From Trochalopteron elliotii (taxonomy: Eukaryota; Chordata; Aves; Passeriformes; Leiothrichidae), in assembly GCA_024734555.1 (NCBI GenBank), contig JANPWX010000129.1, positions 498,992 through 562,991 on the forward strand: a stretch of 64,000 nt of DNA, read 5' to 3'. This document shows, piece after piece, positions 1 through 12,000 of the stretch (positions are counted from its first letter, which is position 1; each line of letters begins with the position of its first letter). The notes under the pieces are model-generated. The model did no database searches. It was not told the origin of the DNA and saw only the letters and a list, made by a program, of their open reading frames with translations. The translations under genes were made by a program, and so were the position numbers.

Positions 1-1065
1 GCCAAGTGGAAGGAGATGAGATGGATCAGAATATTGCATTATTCACAATAGGCTGGGAGCTGCCCAAGGAAGAAGTTTGCCAAGAAGCTGTAGATACCTG
101 AGTCCTGAATATAAAATCTTATTGAGGTGGCTTGGTAGAAATACTCTAAGGAGCAAACTTTACTAAATCAAACATAAAAATGTATTTAAGCTTGCTTACT
201 AAAATGTTTTCCAGCCTTGGATATTGAATTGCCAAGGTAGGGTCTGAGATTGCAAATTTGTACTTAAATATGCGTCTTGAAATTCATGCTGGTTTTGAAT
301 AAAACATTGAACTAGAGGGGAAAATGTCAAGGATTTTGCATAATACTAAGAGAAAATCATTTTTTAAATGGAAATTAGCCGGTAGCCAAATAACTTGAAA
401 AATTATAATTACTTAGAAAAGACATTTTTAAGTTACACTGACTAAGACATATTGTGTATGAGGTGTATTTTGTCCATAATTGATGTGATTTTGAATACAG
501 GTGTGTTTTCTTAAGCCTCAAAGGGGTACATGGAGATAATTCTCCACATCTCAGTGCAGTATTGCCAAAAAAACAGTGCCAAAAATTGTTTGTGAGTACC
601 ATTTCCAGAACAAATTTAAACTGATTCAATGGTGTAGCAGCAAAGATTAAAGATTAATATTAGGTACTGATTTGAATTGGAAGATCAGAATATGTATTTG
701 TAAACAGAAAGCCTTAAATCATAATACTCTTTACTCCTTTAGTTTTAAAATGCAGCATATATAGTGTGGTAGCTGTTACAGGAATGGAGCAACTATATAT
801 GTGTAGGATATATTTTGTCAGCATCCTTCTCCTTAAAAAAAAATCCCAAAAGAGAGTGAGGTTCTGACCTGGTTACATTGGAAGTACCAGTCTGAATCAC
901 TGGAATATCAGTGGAATGCATTGGTTTTGTGTCATAAGACTGAATAACTTCTGATAAGAATATTTGCACATGTGTGAAAAATAGGTAATTTATATACAAG
1001 GGTAATTTAAGAACTTTTTCAAACGTGATTGCCAATGGAATTCTGAGTTTCCTTCTCTGTTGTAG
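1..1065 (+). other. NDST3 intron (left edge of window)
   Basis: No exon, RNA gene or clear repeat recognised. It ends in a normal acceptor at 1061-1065. The preceding NDST3 exon lies outside the window. Confidence 0.6.
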
Positions 1066-1162
1066 AACCCCTGTGATGACAAACGGCACAGAGATATCTG
1101 GTCTAAGGAAAAAACCTGTGATCGGTTACCAAAATTCTTGGTTGTAGGACCCCAGAAAACTG
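1066..1162 (+). CDS. NDST3: NDST3 exon with PAPS-binding loop
   Basis: 97 bp, acceptor tgttgtag before AAC CCC TGT, donor ACTG|GTGAGA. Begins in phase 0 and ends with one base of a Gly codon. Encodes NPCDDKRH...[16 protein letters not shown]; the Lys in PQKTG is the catalytic residue by family knowledge. Confidence 0.93.
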
Positions 1163-4100
1163 GTGAGATGTTCTTTTATTCCAACAAGATAGGCTGTGTG
1201 TAAGTTCAAATAAGTAAACCAATTAATTAATCACTGTTGGCTCAGGCTGCTGTGTAGAGATCTTGATCATCCAACAGCATTTTTTTTTTTATTTCCAGAA
1301 ACCATGCAAATACAGTTTTATAATCTAAGTTACAAGAGCAGTCAGTATGCATTGAAAATGCAGGGTTCAGGTGTGTCTCATTTTTTGGAGGGGCTTTATG
1401 TCAAAAGGAGTAAACTTTGATAAAGAGATGAGTAAGATACACAAAGTCTTGTCGAAGTGGAAAAAGGAAAGGACAGGACAGAGACATCTTTCAGATGGGT
1501 TGGATTCTGAATTGCAAGTTCTTGTCTTGCATGTGTCTTGTTCATAGAATCTTGTTATTTCTTGGCATTTTTTTCAAGTCAAGAAGTTCCTAATGGACAG
1601 TTTTAATTACAAGACTGCAGTAGTTTATAAATTGACTCAATGGTTATTTTTCTTCTCTGTAATCAGAAAATGGCATGTAAGCTTCCTTTCGTCTTCACCA
1701 ATCCTCAATGGCTACTGAATGCAAGACTTTAAAATTATTTTTGTGACAGTCACATATAGGTAAATCATTATTTTTTAAAACACGGCTATTTTAAGTAGGA
1801 AAAACAGATTTCAACACTGGCACTCCAGTGTCTGTATTAACTATTTACAGTTCTTTAAATGTCCTGATTCTAAAAGCTCAGAAAGCACAGGATCTTTGGC
1901 AACAGAAATCAACATTCCCTCAATGAAATGAAATGGAATAAAGCTGATTTAGCCCCATCTGCAACTATGATCCCCCCAAAAATATGTGTGTGTGTGTGTG
2001 TGTAGTTTTATTTTAAATCTTGGACTTTTATCCTATTTGCAGGTACTACAGCCTTGTATTTGTTCCTGATCATGCATCCTTCCATCATTAGTAACTCCCC
2101 CAGCCCAAAAACCTTTGAGGAGGTACAGTTCTTTAATAGAAATAACTACCACAGGGGGATTGATTGGTAAGATGGGTTATTAGTATAAATATAAAAGTTT
2201 ATATGTTGTGAACAATAGAAAAATGACATTACTGTTGGTAATGGTAACTGTGCATATATGAAGTGAGATAAGAAATAACCTTCACTGTCCTTCTGAAATG
2301 AGAAACAGATGCACATGAATAATGATCTTACTACAGAATATCTTAAATGCACTAACTTTTGTGAGGCTTTCTTGTGCATATCCAGATATGAACATGTGCA
2401 GAACAGTAACCAAATGTGTATTTCTCATTACACATGCCTTTGAAAGTGGGACAGCAGTGGTTGCTAGTTAGATGTATGGACACAGAAGTTATGTTCCTGC
2501 TGGAAATCTTATTTCTTAAGAGAAAAAGAAAAATACTATCAGGAAGAGGTATCTCTTCCTTTAAATAGGATATGGCAGTCAGTAGTAATAATGTAAATAA
2601 TAAAAAATGGGGGCAGGGAAAGCCTCTCAAAACGTTCTTTAAAGACCAGGTAATTAGCAGAACGTGTCTGTGCAGGTCAGGAAGTGGTGCTGAGACAGAG
2701 CCTGTGTCTCCACTGCCACGTTCCCTGTAGCTCCCTGGGAGTCAGCAGGCACAGGTCACTCCTGTTGCTCTGCTTTCCCAAAGTGCTGCACTGTGAAGCA
2801 CTGCAGCACAAAGGCTGGTGACACGCTGTGGTGGCTGGGGAGCACCAGGGAAGGATTATTGATTTCTTGTCTTGTTTCTTTATTTTGCCCCCAGTTTAAA
2901 GGAGAACACTTTTATTGCCTTTGACTTTGTATTCATCCATAGAATGAGCAGGGTGAAGGCTGTTGTGTGGTCTCAGTGCAGACACATCAGTGTCTGTTTG
3001 GGGTGCAGTTTGTTTGCAGGGCACTGGTTGTCCCAGAGCTGTGGTTGCTGCAGCACACTGTCACTGGGAAGGTGGTGACTCAGCCTCTTGTGCCAGTGCA
3101 GAGGTGCTGGATGGATGAAGGGCTGGCAGTGGGAAATGGCTTCCTTCTTCCACAAAATCAATGTTTTCATGTTGCTGCAAAACTGCTGTGCTGCTTCTCT
3201 CATTGCTGCTGGACTCTAAGGTCCAGGTACCACTTGGCTGCCACACACATCAGATGACCTTCATCTTATCGTGGCACTGGGGCACAAAGCTCACAGTGGT
3301 CAGCCTGTCTAAACCAGGCACATCCCTCTGCCAGGTTCTCACCACAGCACCCACTCTATGTCCCACCACCCCTGCCAGGTTCCCAGAGTGAACTGTCAGA
3401 TCCTCACAACTCCCTGTTGGTGTAGTTACCTAATTCTTAGATTTGCATTCTGTCAGCCAGAAAGATCTCTCAGACCACCTCGTCTGACAGTGTATTTCTA
3501 TGCTGGCCTGTAATGAGCTTGCCACTTTGTAATTAGATACAAGGGCTCTCCTCATTAGTCAATGGATTAATTGGCTGGGCTTCCTGCAAGAATCACCAAT
3601 AACAATCAGTTCAATTTGGTTTATGGTTGTGGAGATAGGGCTTTACCCCTGAGGTGACTCAGTCTTTGTCCAAGCTTGGATTTGGAGCAGGGCCAACTCC
3701 AGAAGCAGAAGAGGGTTGCTTTGCCCTGAGAACCTCAGTATTGCTGGTTTGAAGGCAGTGTAGAGATGTAAATTGTAGGCCTCCAATAGATGTGGCAGAA
3801 TAGTAAAGTAAGAACTGGTCTTGCTGTTGTTGAAACTGAGAGGTCTAAACAGACCAGTCCTGCATTTCTTCCTGTAAGCTTTGTTACAGGTTCCTTGGAC
3901 AAGTTTCTGTAAAGCCTTCTCAGCTTTGCCCTTGCTGAATTTAATAATTGTCTCACGAATGAGTGACTGAACAAGACTTGTGCAGTGTGTCCAGCAGAAA
4001 TGCTGACCCTAAACTTTGAAACCTCCTGATACCACACCTGGTCCAATTTCTTTCCATTTTTCACTGATAGCATATCAGCCTCTACTTTTTTCAAATTTTC

Positions 4101-7100
4101 CATGTTAGCTAAAGAATCAATTCACTTTTTTTTTGTCCAAAATTCAGTGTAGTGCCATATTTGATGTTAAAGACTTGTACTCCTCATTGCCTTGTATTTA
4201 TCATTTTACTGCCAGGACTTCAGTACAGCAGCATAATAACCCAACACATCATCTAGAGCAGATTTGCCCTTAGTGCCTGTTGCCTCTCTCAGAGCTGGCC
4301 TTCCCCTTTCCTGGTAAAGCATTCTGAGCCCACACAGTCATGCCAAGTCATTAGCTTCTAATAACTTCCTGAGTAAAAATGGATACAGCTTCATCATTCT
4401 CATCAAATCAGCCCTAATATTTCTGGGAAGTAAAAGTCCATTGACTTCAGTGGTTACAGTTTCAAAGCCAACAAGAGCACATCATTTGTGTTGGAAGTAG
4501 CTCACTTGTATGAATAGAACAAAGTCTAAGCACTGCAGGAAATCTCAGTCCTTAAGCATGGTTTTCAGAAGGGGCTGTTTAAATAGCATTTATTTTCTCA
4601 ATGCAGGCTAACTGAAAAGTCAAGAGGCCCAAAAATTCCTATTTATTGTTTTTCCCAGCAGTAACAAGAAGTGGTCTGAGGGCCAGGGATAGAGAAGTCC
4701 TTATATGACAAAACAATTGCAGGAATTTAACTACAACTTCATAATGGATGAGAAAAGCTCACAAAAAAACCCTAAAACAACTACAACCCAATTTTCCCTA
4801 AAAATGTGACTCAGAAAAATAAGTGAATTCTGCCACTGCTCAGAAACCTTTTTACCTGATGAAGCTGTGGGGGATTGTTTCAGTGCATCTTCCCCATATA
4901 AACAGCCTCTTACTCTTTTCAGTGAGAGCAGTTCTGATACTAAGTAGTTTTTTCTTACAGTTTTGCACTTCACTTGGTGTCAGCAAAAGGCCAGATTTGG
5001 AAAACTCAATTTCTACTTTAGCCTTCAGCAGTTTGTTCTGACTGAAAAGTGAGAACTTGTGAATTTTAAAATACATAAATACTGTAACATTTTTATCCAG
5101 TTAAAAAAACAGCTGCGATGTCTAGTTACATGTAGTGAGAAGCAAGCTAGTACCAAGTAAAATATGATCAAAGATACAATGTAAACTTTGCTTTGCTTTC
5201 TTTTTTTTTTTTTGCAATTAGGCTTTTATTTTAATTGAGTATTCTAGAATAAAGTATGCTTAACAGATCTATCAGCCTTTGTGTGATTTCTAAGTCACGC
5301 TGAGGATGATGTTGCTTTCCCAGGTACATGGATTTCTTTCCCACTCCTTCTAATGTCACCACTGACTTCCTCTTTGAGAAAAGTGCCAACTATTTCCATT
5401 CTGAGGAAGCTCCCAAGAGAGCTGCTTCCCTCATCCCCAAGGCCAAGATCATCACCATCCTCATCGACCCGTCCGACCGCGCCTATTCCTGGTACCAGGT
5501 AGGGAATTGGGACAACGTGGGTGGGCACCAGGCCAGGTTTCCACCCTGAATCCTCTCTGTGTATCTTCTCAGGATGTACCCCTGCAGTCAGTGACCATCT
5601 GTGATCAGCCATGGGCTGAGATATCTGTCATGTTTTAAGGGTTAAAATACCAGTAACCACCTTTTCAAATTATCTATAATGCGAGCATGTAAAAATAATT
5701 AATTGATTTATGTAATCAGCACATACAGAAGTTGGTATATAGACACAGTGATCAATTCATGCTCAAAATAGAGGTTAAGCTAAGAAATTTTTGTCAGTGA
5801 GAGCAACCAGTTTTGCCTTGTTTCCCCAGCTTGTGTGGTCTGTAAAGTTCCAGCAATGTCCATTCCTTTACAGCATCAGCGATCCCACGAAGACCCCGCA
5901 GCTCTGAAATTCAGCTTCTATCAGGTGATCACAGCTGGCCCTCGAGCCCCCTCCGAGCTCAGAGCTCTGCAGAAGAGATGCCTGGCACCTGGATGGTATG
6001 CTACCCACATTGAAAGATGGCTCACTTACTTCCCACCTTACCAGGTGAATAGGACTCTTGACATCCTCCTCCTAGATACGTGTATATGTATATGTACCTG
6101 CTAGAAGTTTACCTGTGTAAAAGTCTTGCCTACTGACTGCTGATCTCGGGGGTATCTTACAAATTATTATGCTCCTTCTGGTCCTGTGTAGTGTCAAGCC
6201 TCAAAAGATGCACATCCTAAGCCCTGAGCATCATGTGATAACAGCAGACCAGGCAGACAATATCACATGATCAGCATCTCCTTGGGAGATTTATTTCAGG
6301 AATGGAATTTTGTGACATTGGCAGCGTGTCTGGCACTGGTCCCCACCCAACAGTTAGAGGGAGGTTGGCTGCAATCCCAACCTTCTGTTTATCCAGGACT
6401 CTTGTAGCTGAGACAAGTTGGCTGGAGTCTGCACCTTCTGTTTTCCTGGAGTGTGCCAAGGAAGCTCTGAGGCATCTAGCTGCTGTTATTCTCCACATAC
6501 TCTCTTTTCTGCCACCTTTGTATCTCTTCATGAGATGCACAATGCTGTAATATCCTGACTCTGGTATGAAATTCTCCTCATTATGTTTTCATCAGCTTTT
6601 CTCCACAAGTAACCTGTGAATATTGAATAATATGCATTGTCATGCAGAGCTTGGCCAGATTTTATGTCCCACAGTGATAGTGAAGAATCAGCCCTGATGG
6701 CCTTATGTTTTATCTGGAAAAGTAGTAGCCATTAATGTATTTTTTTCTTGGCTGGGCCAGTCTCTCAATTTCCTGACAGTATTTCTTATCTTTCTAGATC
6801 CCTCACTGCTATTTCTCTGTTGTCACAACATCTTCCAATGCAATATAATTTCAGATTTAATTAAGATGCTCTATGCCCTGCTCCCAGGTCATTAATGATG
6901 ATGACAATTAAGACTGGACCCATCACTGTTTCCTGGGGCAGTACTCTCCACGTGATGAAGGAGTTTGACAGAGGTGGAAATTTCAGTTGCAAGCCTGAAA
7001 TAAAGAATTTCAAATTCAGCCTCCATTTATTTTCTCTGTTGTAGTTGCTCATTATTGATGGACAGCAGCTGAGAACTGACCCATCCACCGTAATGGATGA

Positions 7101-9018
7101 AGTACAGAAGTTTCTGGGAGTCTCTCCTCATTACAATTACTCTGAAGCCCTAACGTGAGTTAACTGGTTCATCATTTTCACTCGTTCCTACATTGCTAAA
7201 ATACCAGCCAGTCTGTTAGTCAGCTCAGTGCAGAATAAAGCCCTTCACAGTTCTTTGGGCTGTTGGTAGGGTGAATTGTTCAGATCACAATCCAGGGTTA
7301 AATTCTCCGTGGATCATTCACTGAGCCACCTGGCTGTTCCAGAAGTAGAGCTCTGACAGACAAAGTGCTGCTTTGTGAGACTTCCACGTGAATTTTGAAT
7401 GGATCAAAACAAACTTTGCTTCCATAAGTGGAACATGGGATGCTGCTGTGCAGAAACAGAAAGCAAATAGAATTAATTTCTCTTTATTTGTGGCATTAAC
7501 TGGAAAACAGATTTAGTTACATCAGTCAGGAATGTAACATCCACTTCTTTGGATTCTGACTCCCAGGTCTGGTTACACACAAATTTCACACCCCACAATG
7601 TTTGTTTCAGGTTTGATTCACATAAAGGATTCTGGTGCCAGCTCTTGGAAGAAGGAAAAACCAAGTGTCTTGGAAAGAGCAAAGGCAGAAAATATCCTCC
7701 TATGGATTCTGAGGTACCCCATGATGTTCACTGGCATTGTACAGGGAGTCACTTGGCATATATGGGACATGACACAAGCAAAATCATGAGAAGGGAGAGA
7801 AGACAAAATTAAGTAGGTGTTCATTATTTGTCTCCCTTTCCTTGCAAAGGAAATGTTTAAGGTGGCTGTGGACTCCATAGATGTTCAGTTCTTTATTTCA
7901 AATGTGAAGATTAAGTCATTAAAAAACAGCAGCAACAAACCCCCCCACACAAATTCTAAAACTTGGTGCTCCTTAGAAAACTAAACGTGCTGCTCCTGAA
8001 GTCCTGTCCCCTTTACCTTATGGACTTAAGCAGCAGAAGTTCCACAGTGCAAATTTCTTCTCAGTCGTGATCAGATAAGTGTATTTGTGTGGTCCCTTGT
8101 CTTTGAGACCAGTTAGACTGTGACAGGTGATGCAGGCACTCCTGTAATCCAGTTTTAAGAGAGGTTAGGTTCTGTTTCTATGAATTTTATAAATACCTTC
8201 CCCAGACAAATGCTCAGTTGGGGAGATTTCACTCAGATCAAATGCTGCAGCCTGTACCCAAGGGCAGTGCAGTCTCCTGGTCTAGCTGGAACTTTCATGT
8301 TGATTCTGTCTTGCATTGCCATTTCATTTAGCCTGCCTAAAATGCCAATAAAAAACTAACAGTTTGAACAGCAGTAAGAATTAATGTATCAGGTAAGCTT
8401 GGACTTTTTCTCACAGTACTTAATTTTATAAATAACTTCACATCAGCAGAGTCATACAAAACCATTGGGTGAGAAGGATTTTGGTCAGAGATAAGAGAAG
8501 ACTGTGTTTGTGCAAACTCTTGTCTTTTCAACTCTAAATACTTCTGAAAATGGAGGTTGCTAACTGATACAAGTCTATATACAAAGATATTTTAGAAGCT
8601 GTTATTTCAATCACACTGCAATAAAAGTATCTCCATCACCTTCAGTGTGATTCTAATTTTTCTAAGAGTAGAATCAAATTTTGCTTTGACTTTGGTGTTC
8701 ATTTTGGACAACCTTTGTTTCCCTTGAAATTACCTTTCAGAGTTCAGCTCCTTGAATGCAGTAGACAGCATAAAACAATATAAATTACAAAGGAAGTAAA
8801 GTTTTCCCACATGTCAAACCAACTTTGAAACCTCAAATTCACAGTAACTGCAGTACAGCCTTTTATTAAACAAAACCCTCTCCTTTTGTATCCATCAGTG
8901 CAGGGCCTTTCTGTCGAGCTACTACAGAGATCACAACGTGGAACTGTCAAAACTCCTCCACAAACTGGGGCAGCCCCTGCCATCGTGGCTGAGACAGGAG
9001 CTGCAGAAAGTGAGATAG
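1066..9018 (+). CDS. NDST3: NDST3, C-terminal sulfotransferase half (7 exons, 5' part outside the window)
   Basis: Bifunctional heparan sulfate N-deacetylase/N-sulfotransferase, a Golgi type II membrane enzyme. The part seen here is the sulfotransferase domain, which moves sulfate from PAPS to the freed amino group of glucosamine. Joined exons: 1066-1162, 2043-2166, 5324-5498, 5874-6044, 7045-7154, 7611-7713, 8899-9018, giving 299 residues plus stop with every phase matching. Seen: PAPS 5'-phosphosulfate loop GPQKTGTTAL (the Lys is the catalytic residue in NDST1), 3'-phosphate region [34 protein letters not shown] with the conserved disulfide cysteines, GRKYP, and the C-terminus LRQELQKVR. 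Wording such as [27 protein letters not shown] and [13 protein letters not shown] fits NDST3 better than NDST1/2 from memory; NDST4 is the close alternative. The neighbour PRSS12 supports NDST3, since these genes are adjacent on human 4q26. The N-deacetylase half lies left of the window. Confidence 0.93.
1984..2003. repeat. (GT)n microsatellite
   Basis: Short run of about nine TG units in the NDST3 intron, 40 bp before an exon. Confidence 0.85.
2043..2166 (+). CDS. NDST3: NDST3 exon (TTALYLFL...NYHRGIDW)
   Basis: 124 bp, acceptor ctatttgcag, donor GATTG|GTAAGA. Completes the PAPS loop ([10 protein letters not shown]) and runs to the GIDW motif; the Trp codon is split TG|G across the next intron. 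Just upstream lies a short (GT)n tract at about 1984-2003. Confidence 0.93.
2167..5323 (+). other. NDST3 intron, 3.2 kb
   Basis: Largest NDST3 intron seen. Contains a GC-richer block at about 2650-3400, which looks different in composition from its surroundings but has no credible ORF, and a poly-T run at about 5199-5213. No known element recognised. Confidence 0.5.
5324..5498 (+). CDS. NDST3: NDST3 exon ([10 protein letters not shown]...DRAYSWYQ)
   Basis: 175 bp, acceptor gctttcccag, donor TACCAG|GTAGGG, ends in phase 0. Contains FEKSANYF and the 3'-phosphate-binding [11 protein letters not shown]. Confidence 0.94.
5874..6044 (+). CDS. NDST3: NDST3 exon ([11 protein letters not shown]...LTYFPPYQ)
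   Basis: 171 bp (57 codons), acceptor attcctttacag, donor TACCAG|GTGAAT, both boundaries phase 0. Encodes the substrate-cleft helices with RALQKRC and [11 protein letters not shown]. Confidence 0.94.
6868..6965 (-). mobile_element. Decayed CR1 LINE reverse-transcriptase fragment
   Basis: Read on the minus strand this short stretch encodes [19 protein letters not shown], a worn copy of the CR1 reverse-transcriptase segment around PQGSVLGPVLF...INDL. It sits in the NDST3 intron between exons 5874-6044 and 7045-7154, opposite in sense to the gene. It is non-functional and clearly old. Confidence 0.6.
7045..7154 (+). CDS. NDST3: NDST3 exon ([13 protein letters not shown]...NYSEAL)
   Basis: 110 bp, acceptor ctctgttgtag, donor CTAAC|GTGAGT. 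Encodes [20 protein letters not shown] and [14 protein letters not shown]; ends with AC of a Thr codon. Confidence 0.93.
7611..7713 (+). CDS. NDST3: NDST3 exon ([15 protein letters not shown]...YPPMDSE)
   Basis: 103 bp, acceptor tttgtttcag, donor TCTGAG|GTACCC. Holds the two disulfide cysteines of the [16 protein letters not shown] segment and the GRKYPPMD loop. Ends in phase 0. Confidence 0.93.
8899..9018 (+). CDS. NDST3: NDST3 terminal coding exon
   Basis: 120 bp including the TAG stop. Acceptor gtatccatcag, then [32 protein letters not shown]...LRQELQKVR. The first residue is Cys where mammalian NDSTs have Ser (from memory). A second AG four bases on would break the frame, so the first AG is used. 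Confidence 0.93.
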   Translation, partial: CRAFLSSYYRDHNVELSKLLHKLGQPLPSWLRQELQKVR

Positions 9019-12000
9019 CATTGAAAAGAGCTTTTTGAAATCTCCTTCCACACTACAGTCCTCATATCTGAACTTTCCAGCAGCTGCCAGAAGGTCTTGT
9101 AAGATATACCTCTTCAAAAAAGTGTAAAGGATAGAGATTATTTCCATATGCTGGCATGTGGATTGTAAAAATACATGTGTTCCTTAGAGCTCTGGTGGGC
9201 CAAATCTTTCTCATAAACATTTCTGGGCCTGTGGACTTGTGGATTAGTGTGCACTTATGTGGAAGTTATTTACAACTGGTATAAACGTCAGAGATACATG
9301 ACCTGTCCAATTTCACAGTAAATAGTCACATTTTTATAGATCAGTTTTAAAGTATTGTGTCTCATGTAGGTTTTGTAGCCCTTTGTTGTTGGATCACTGG
9401 CAGTTTTTTCTTAGGATTTGATTATTGTGTTGCATAGGACAACTTAATGTAGCACAAAATGCCCAGAGTACTTCTGCCTTTGGAATCAGCTTGCTAAGGC
9501 CCAGAGTGTGTGCAAACACGGGGGAGCAGTGCAGTTATCATGTATCATTTAGCTGTGCATGGCAACAAATGCACCCAGCAACATCTGCAGTCCTCTGGTG
9601 GAGAAAGAAAACCACAAACAAGCCAAACAGAGCCTGTGGTTGTCTCCAGTAACAGCAAACCCTTCCAGTGTGGGATGGGCCTTTGTCTGTAGTTGGTATG
9701 TCTGATTTTGTACTGCCTGGGATGTGAGTCATCTGAGCAGAAGTTTTGTTGGATGTTGTGAAGCACACAAGTTGCAGTGTTAGACTGAAACAATTGTGAG
9801 CCAAACTCAAGGAAGAGGCTTTCACTCCTGGTTCTGTGAGCAGCCAGATCTGAGCACTGCACTCTGGGCTTACATTGCTCTGAGTCAGGAGTGACTCCAC
9901 TGAAAAACTCCTGAAAAGCAGAAACAGATCCTTACTTTTATTGCCTTAATTTGCACCACTATTTTTCCTTAATTTATTTGCTTTTAGCCTATGCTTTTTC
10001 CCCCTCAGCCTCATCAAAATTGTAGCATCTTTCTGTAGCCTTCAGGTGACATCAGCTGCAAAAATTACCAGATTTCCAGATGAAAATACCAGTTCTGTTT
10101 CCAGATACATTAAACATGTTTGGTGTTAAATATTAGGAATAAGCTTTAGAGGGGACAAAAATAAACATGGTGTGTAGTCAGGGTAGAAAATTACACTCAA
10201 ATCATGGGAAAACACAAATACCTGCCCTTGCAGGCAGATATTTCTGTGATAGTTCTCAACAATACATCTCTGAGTGCATCAGTTTAGACATGAGGTAAAG
10301 TCTAATAATAGGGCTTAGAAATTGAGGAAAATCATTGGGAACTTCAGCTAAGTGTGTCCTTAATGCTCCTCACTGAACTTTGGCTCTGAGTGTTTCTAAA
10401 GGCATGAAGGGTTAGTAAAAACAAAAAAAACCCCTACAATACTAAATGCAAGGCTTTATACAGGAGCTCTGTAATGTTTTCATCATTTGTTTCAGGGTGA
10501 ATACTTAAAAACATGCATCAGATGGTGGAAAGACTTCCTATGTCTCAGTGCTGTTTTACCACATTTATGTAATCATGCAATTTAACTTGCAAGGTTATGA
10601 AATGGAAACCAGTCTGTTATCCCCTAAACAGAGAACAGATGTTGAGATCCTTACTGTACCTCTAACTGGTAATCTTTATTATTTATTGATTTTGTCTATG
10701 TAATATGTGGTTTTGATAGGCCTGTAAAGAAAAAAAATCTAGACAAATTTGCTGTATATACCAATATTCTTCACGCAGCACAGTTTTGCCAAGGGAATAT
10801 GCATGATTAAGGATGAGGACCTACTAGAGTAGACATTTTTTAAGATGAACATTTCTATTATTTATTAGAATGAGAATTTCATTTCACTTTAAATATTCAG
10901 TCATATGGATTTGTCTCAAAAGCTGACTTGTCTTAAAGTACTTCTTATTTGATAAAAGAAACACTCTAGATTCTGAACATCTGTGAAAGCAAATATTCTG
11001 CATGCTATGGACAGCTCGTGCATCCTGCAAGCATCCATATAGATTTGTTACAGCTAAATTGAATAACTGGAGAAAATACCTGGGGTTTTCATCCTGTCAT
11101 GATTGATTTTACTCTTGATACAACCTGGTGTAGCATCACTCAAATGTTTTAAAAATGCAGGGATTGCACAAAGCTCCTGCTGTGCGTTGCTGCCTCAGTT
11201 ACTCCATGTTCTTCAGTGAAACAGTGTTATAAAATAAAGGAAAATGGGAAAAACCTTGGACACTGTCAAGTGCCTGATGTTTTCAGGGTGAGAACACAGA
11301 CTGAGTGCCTCCTACATGCAGGAGGAATGGCCTTCAGCCACATTCCTAGTTCATTCTTTGTTTTAAGGAATTCCTTCTCTGTCTCCTTGCCCTGGGAAAG
11401 CAAGGCCCTGACAGATTGAGAGTGAGTGGGCAGTCAAGGACAGAGTGGTGACATTGGTCACATTGTCCCCTGGGGAATTTCACAGCCCATCTGTGGTCAC
11501 CATGAGGCACTGGGACAAATAAATCCTCCACATGCACAGCCTTGGCCTTGGGTGGATTATTAGTTGTGTGTAAAAGGATGGTATGAAGCCCTGGGGGGGT
11601 TTATTCCAGAACTATTCTATTGAAATGTGTTGTTACATTTCACAGGAGCCTTTAAAAAGCACTTTCACCATGCAGCTCACTTGGTGAAGGAGGAGGAGGC
11701 TGAGCACAGCTGAGTAACCAAGTCCTACCACACCAGTTACCTGACCAAGTGTAACCTCTTCTGTTCACAGCTTACCTGCAATCAGTGTTTGATTTCCAGA
11801 AGTGCACCATCAGTATTAATGCTCATAAAAAACCAGATTTGTTACACCAATTGTGTTTGCTGGTCCCAGTCAGATGTTCTGTTGTGGCTGGTAACACAGC
11901 CATGGTTTCTGTTCCCCTGTAGGTCACTGCACAAGCGATTTCTTTACCAACTGCTTGTTTTTGTGAGCTTCATCTTCACTTTCATAAATCTGCTTCTGAA

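Noticed and set aside
3735..4103. 122-codon minus-strand ORF in an NDST3 intron
   Set aside because: No recognisable domain, no splice context and no family resemblance; likely chance.
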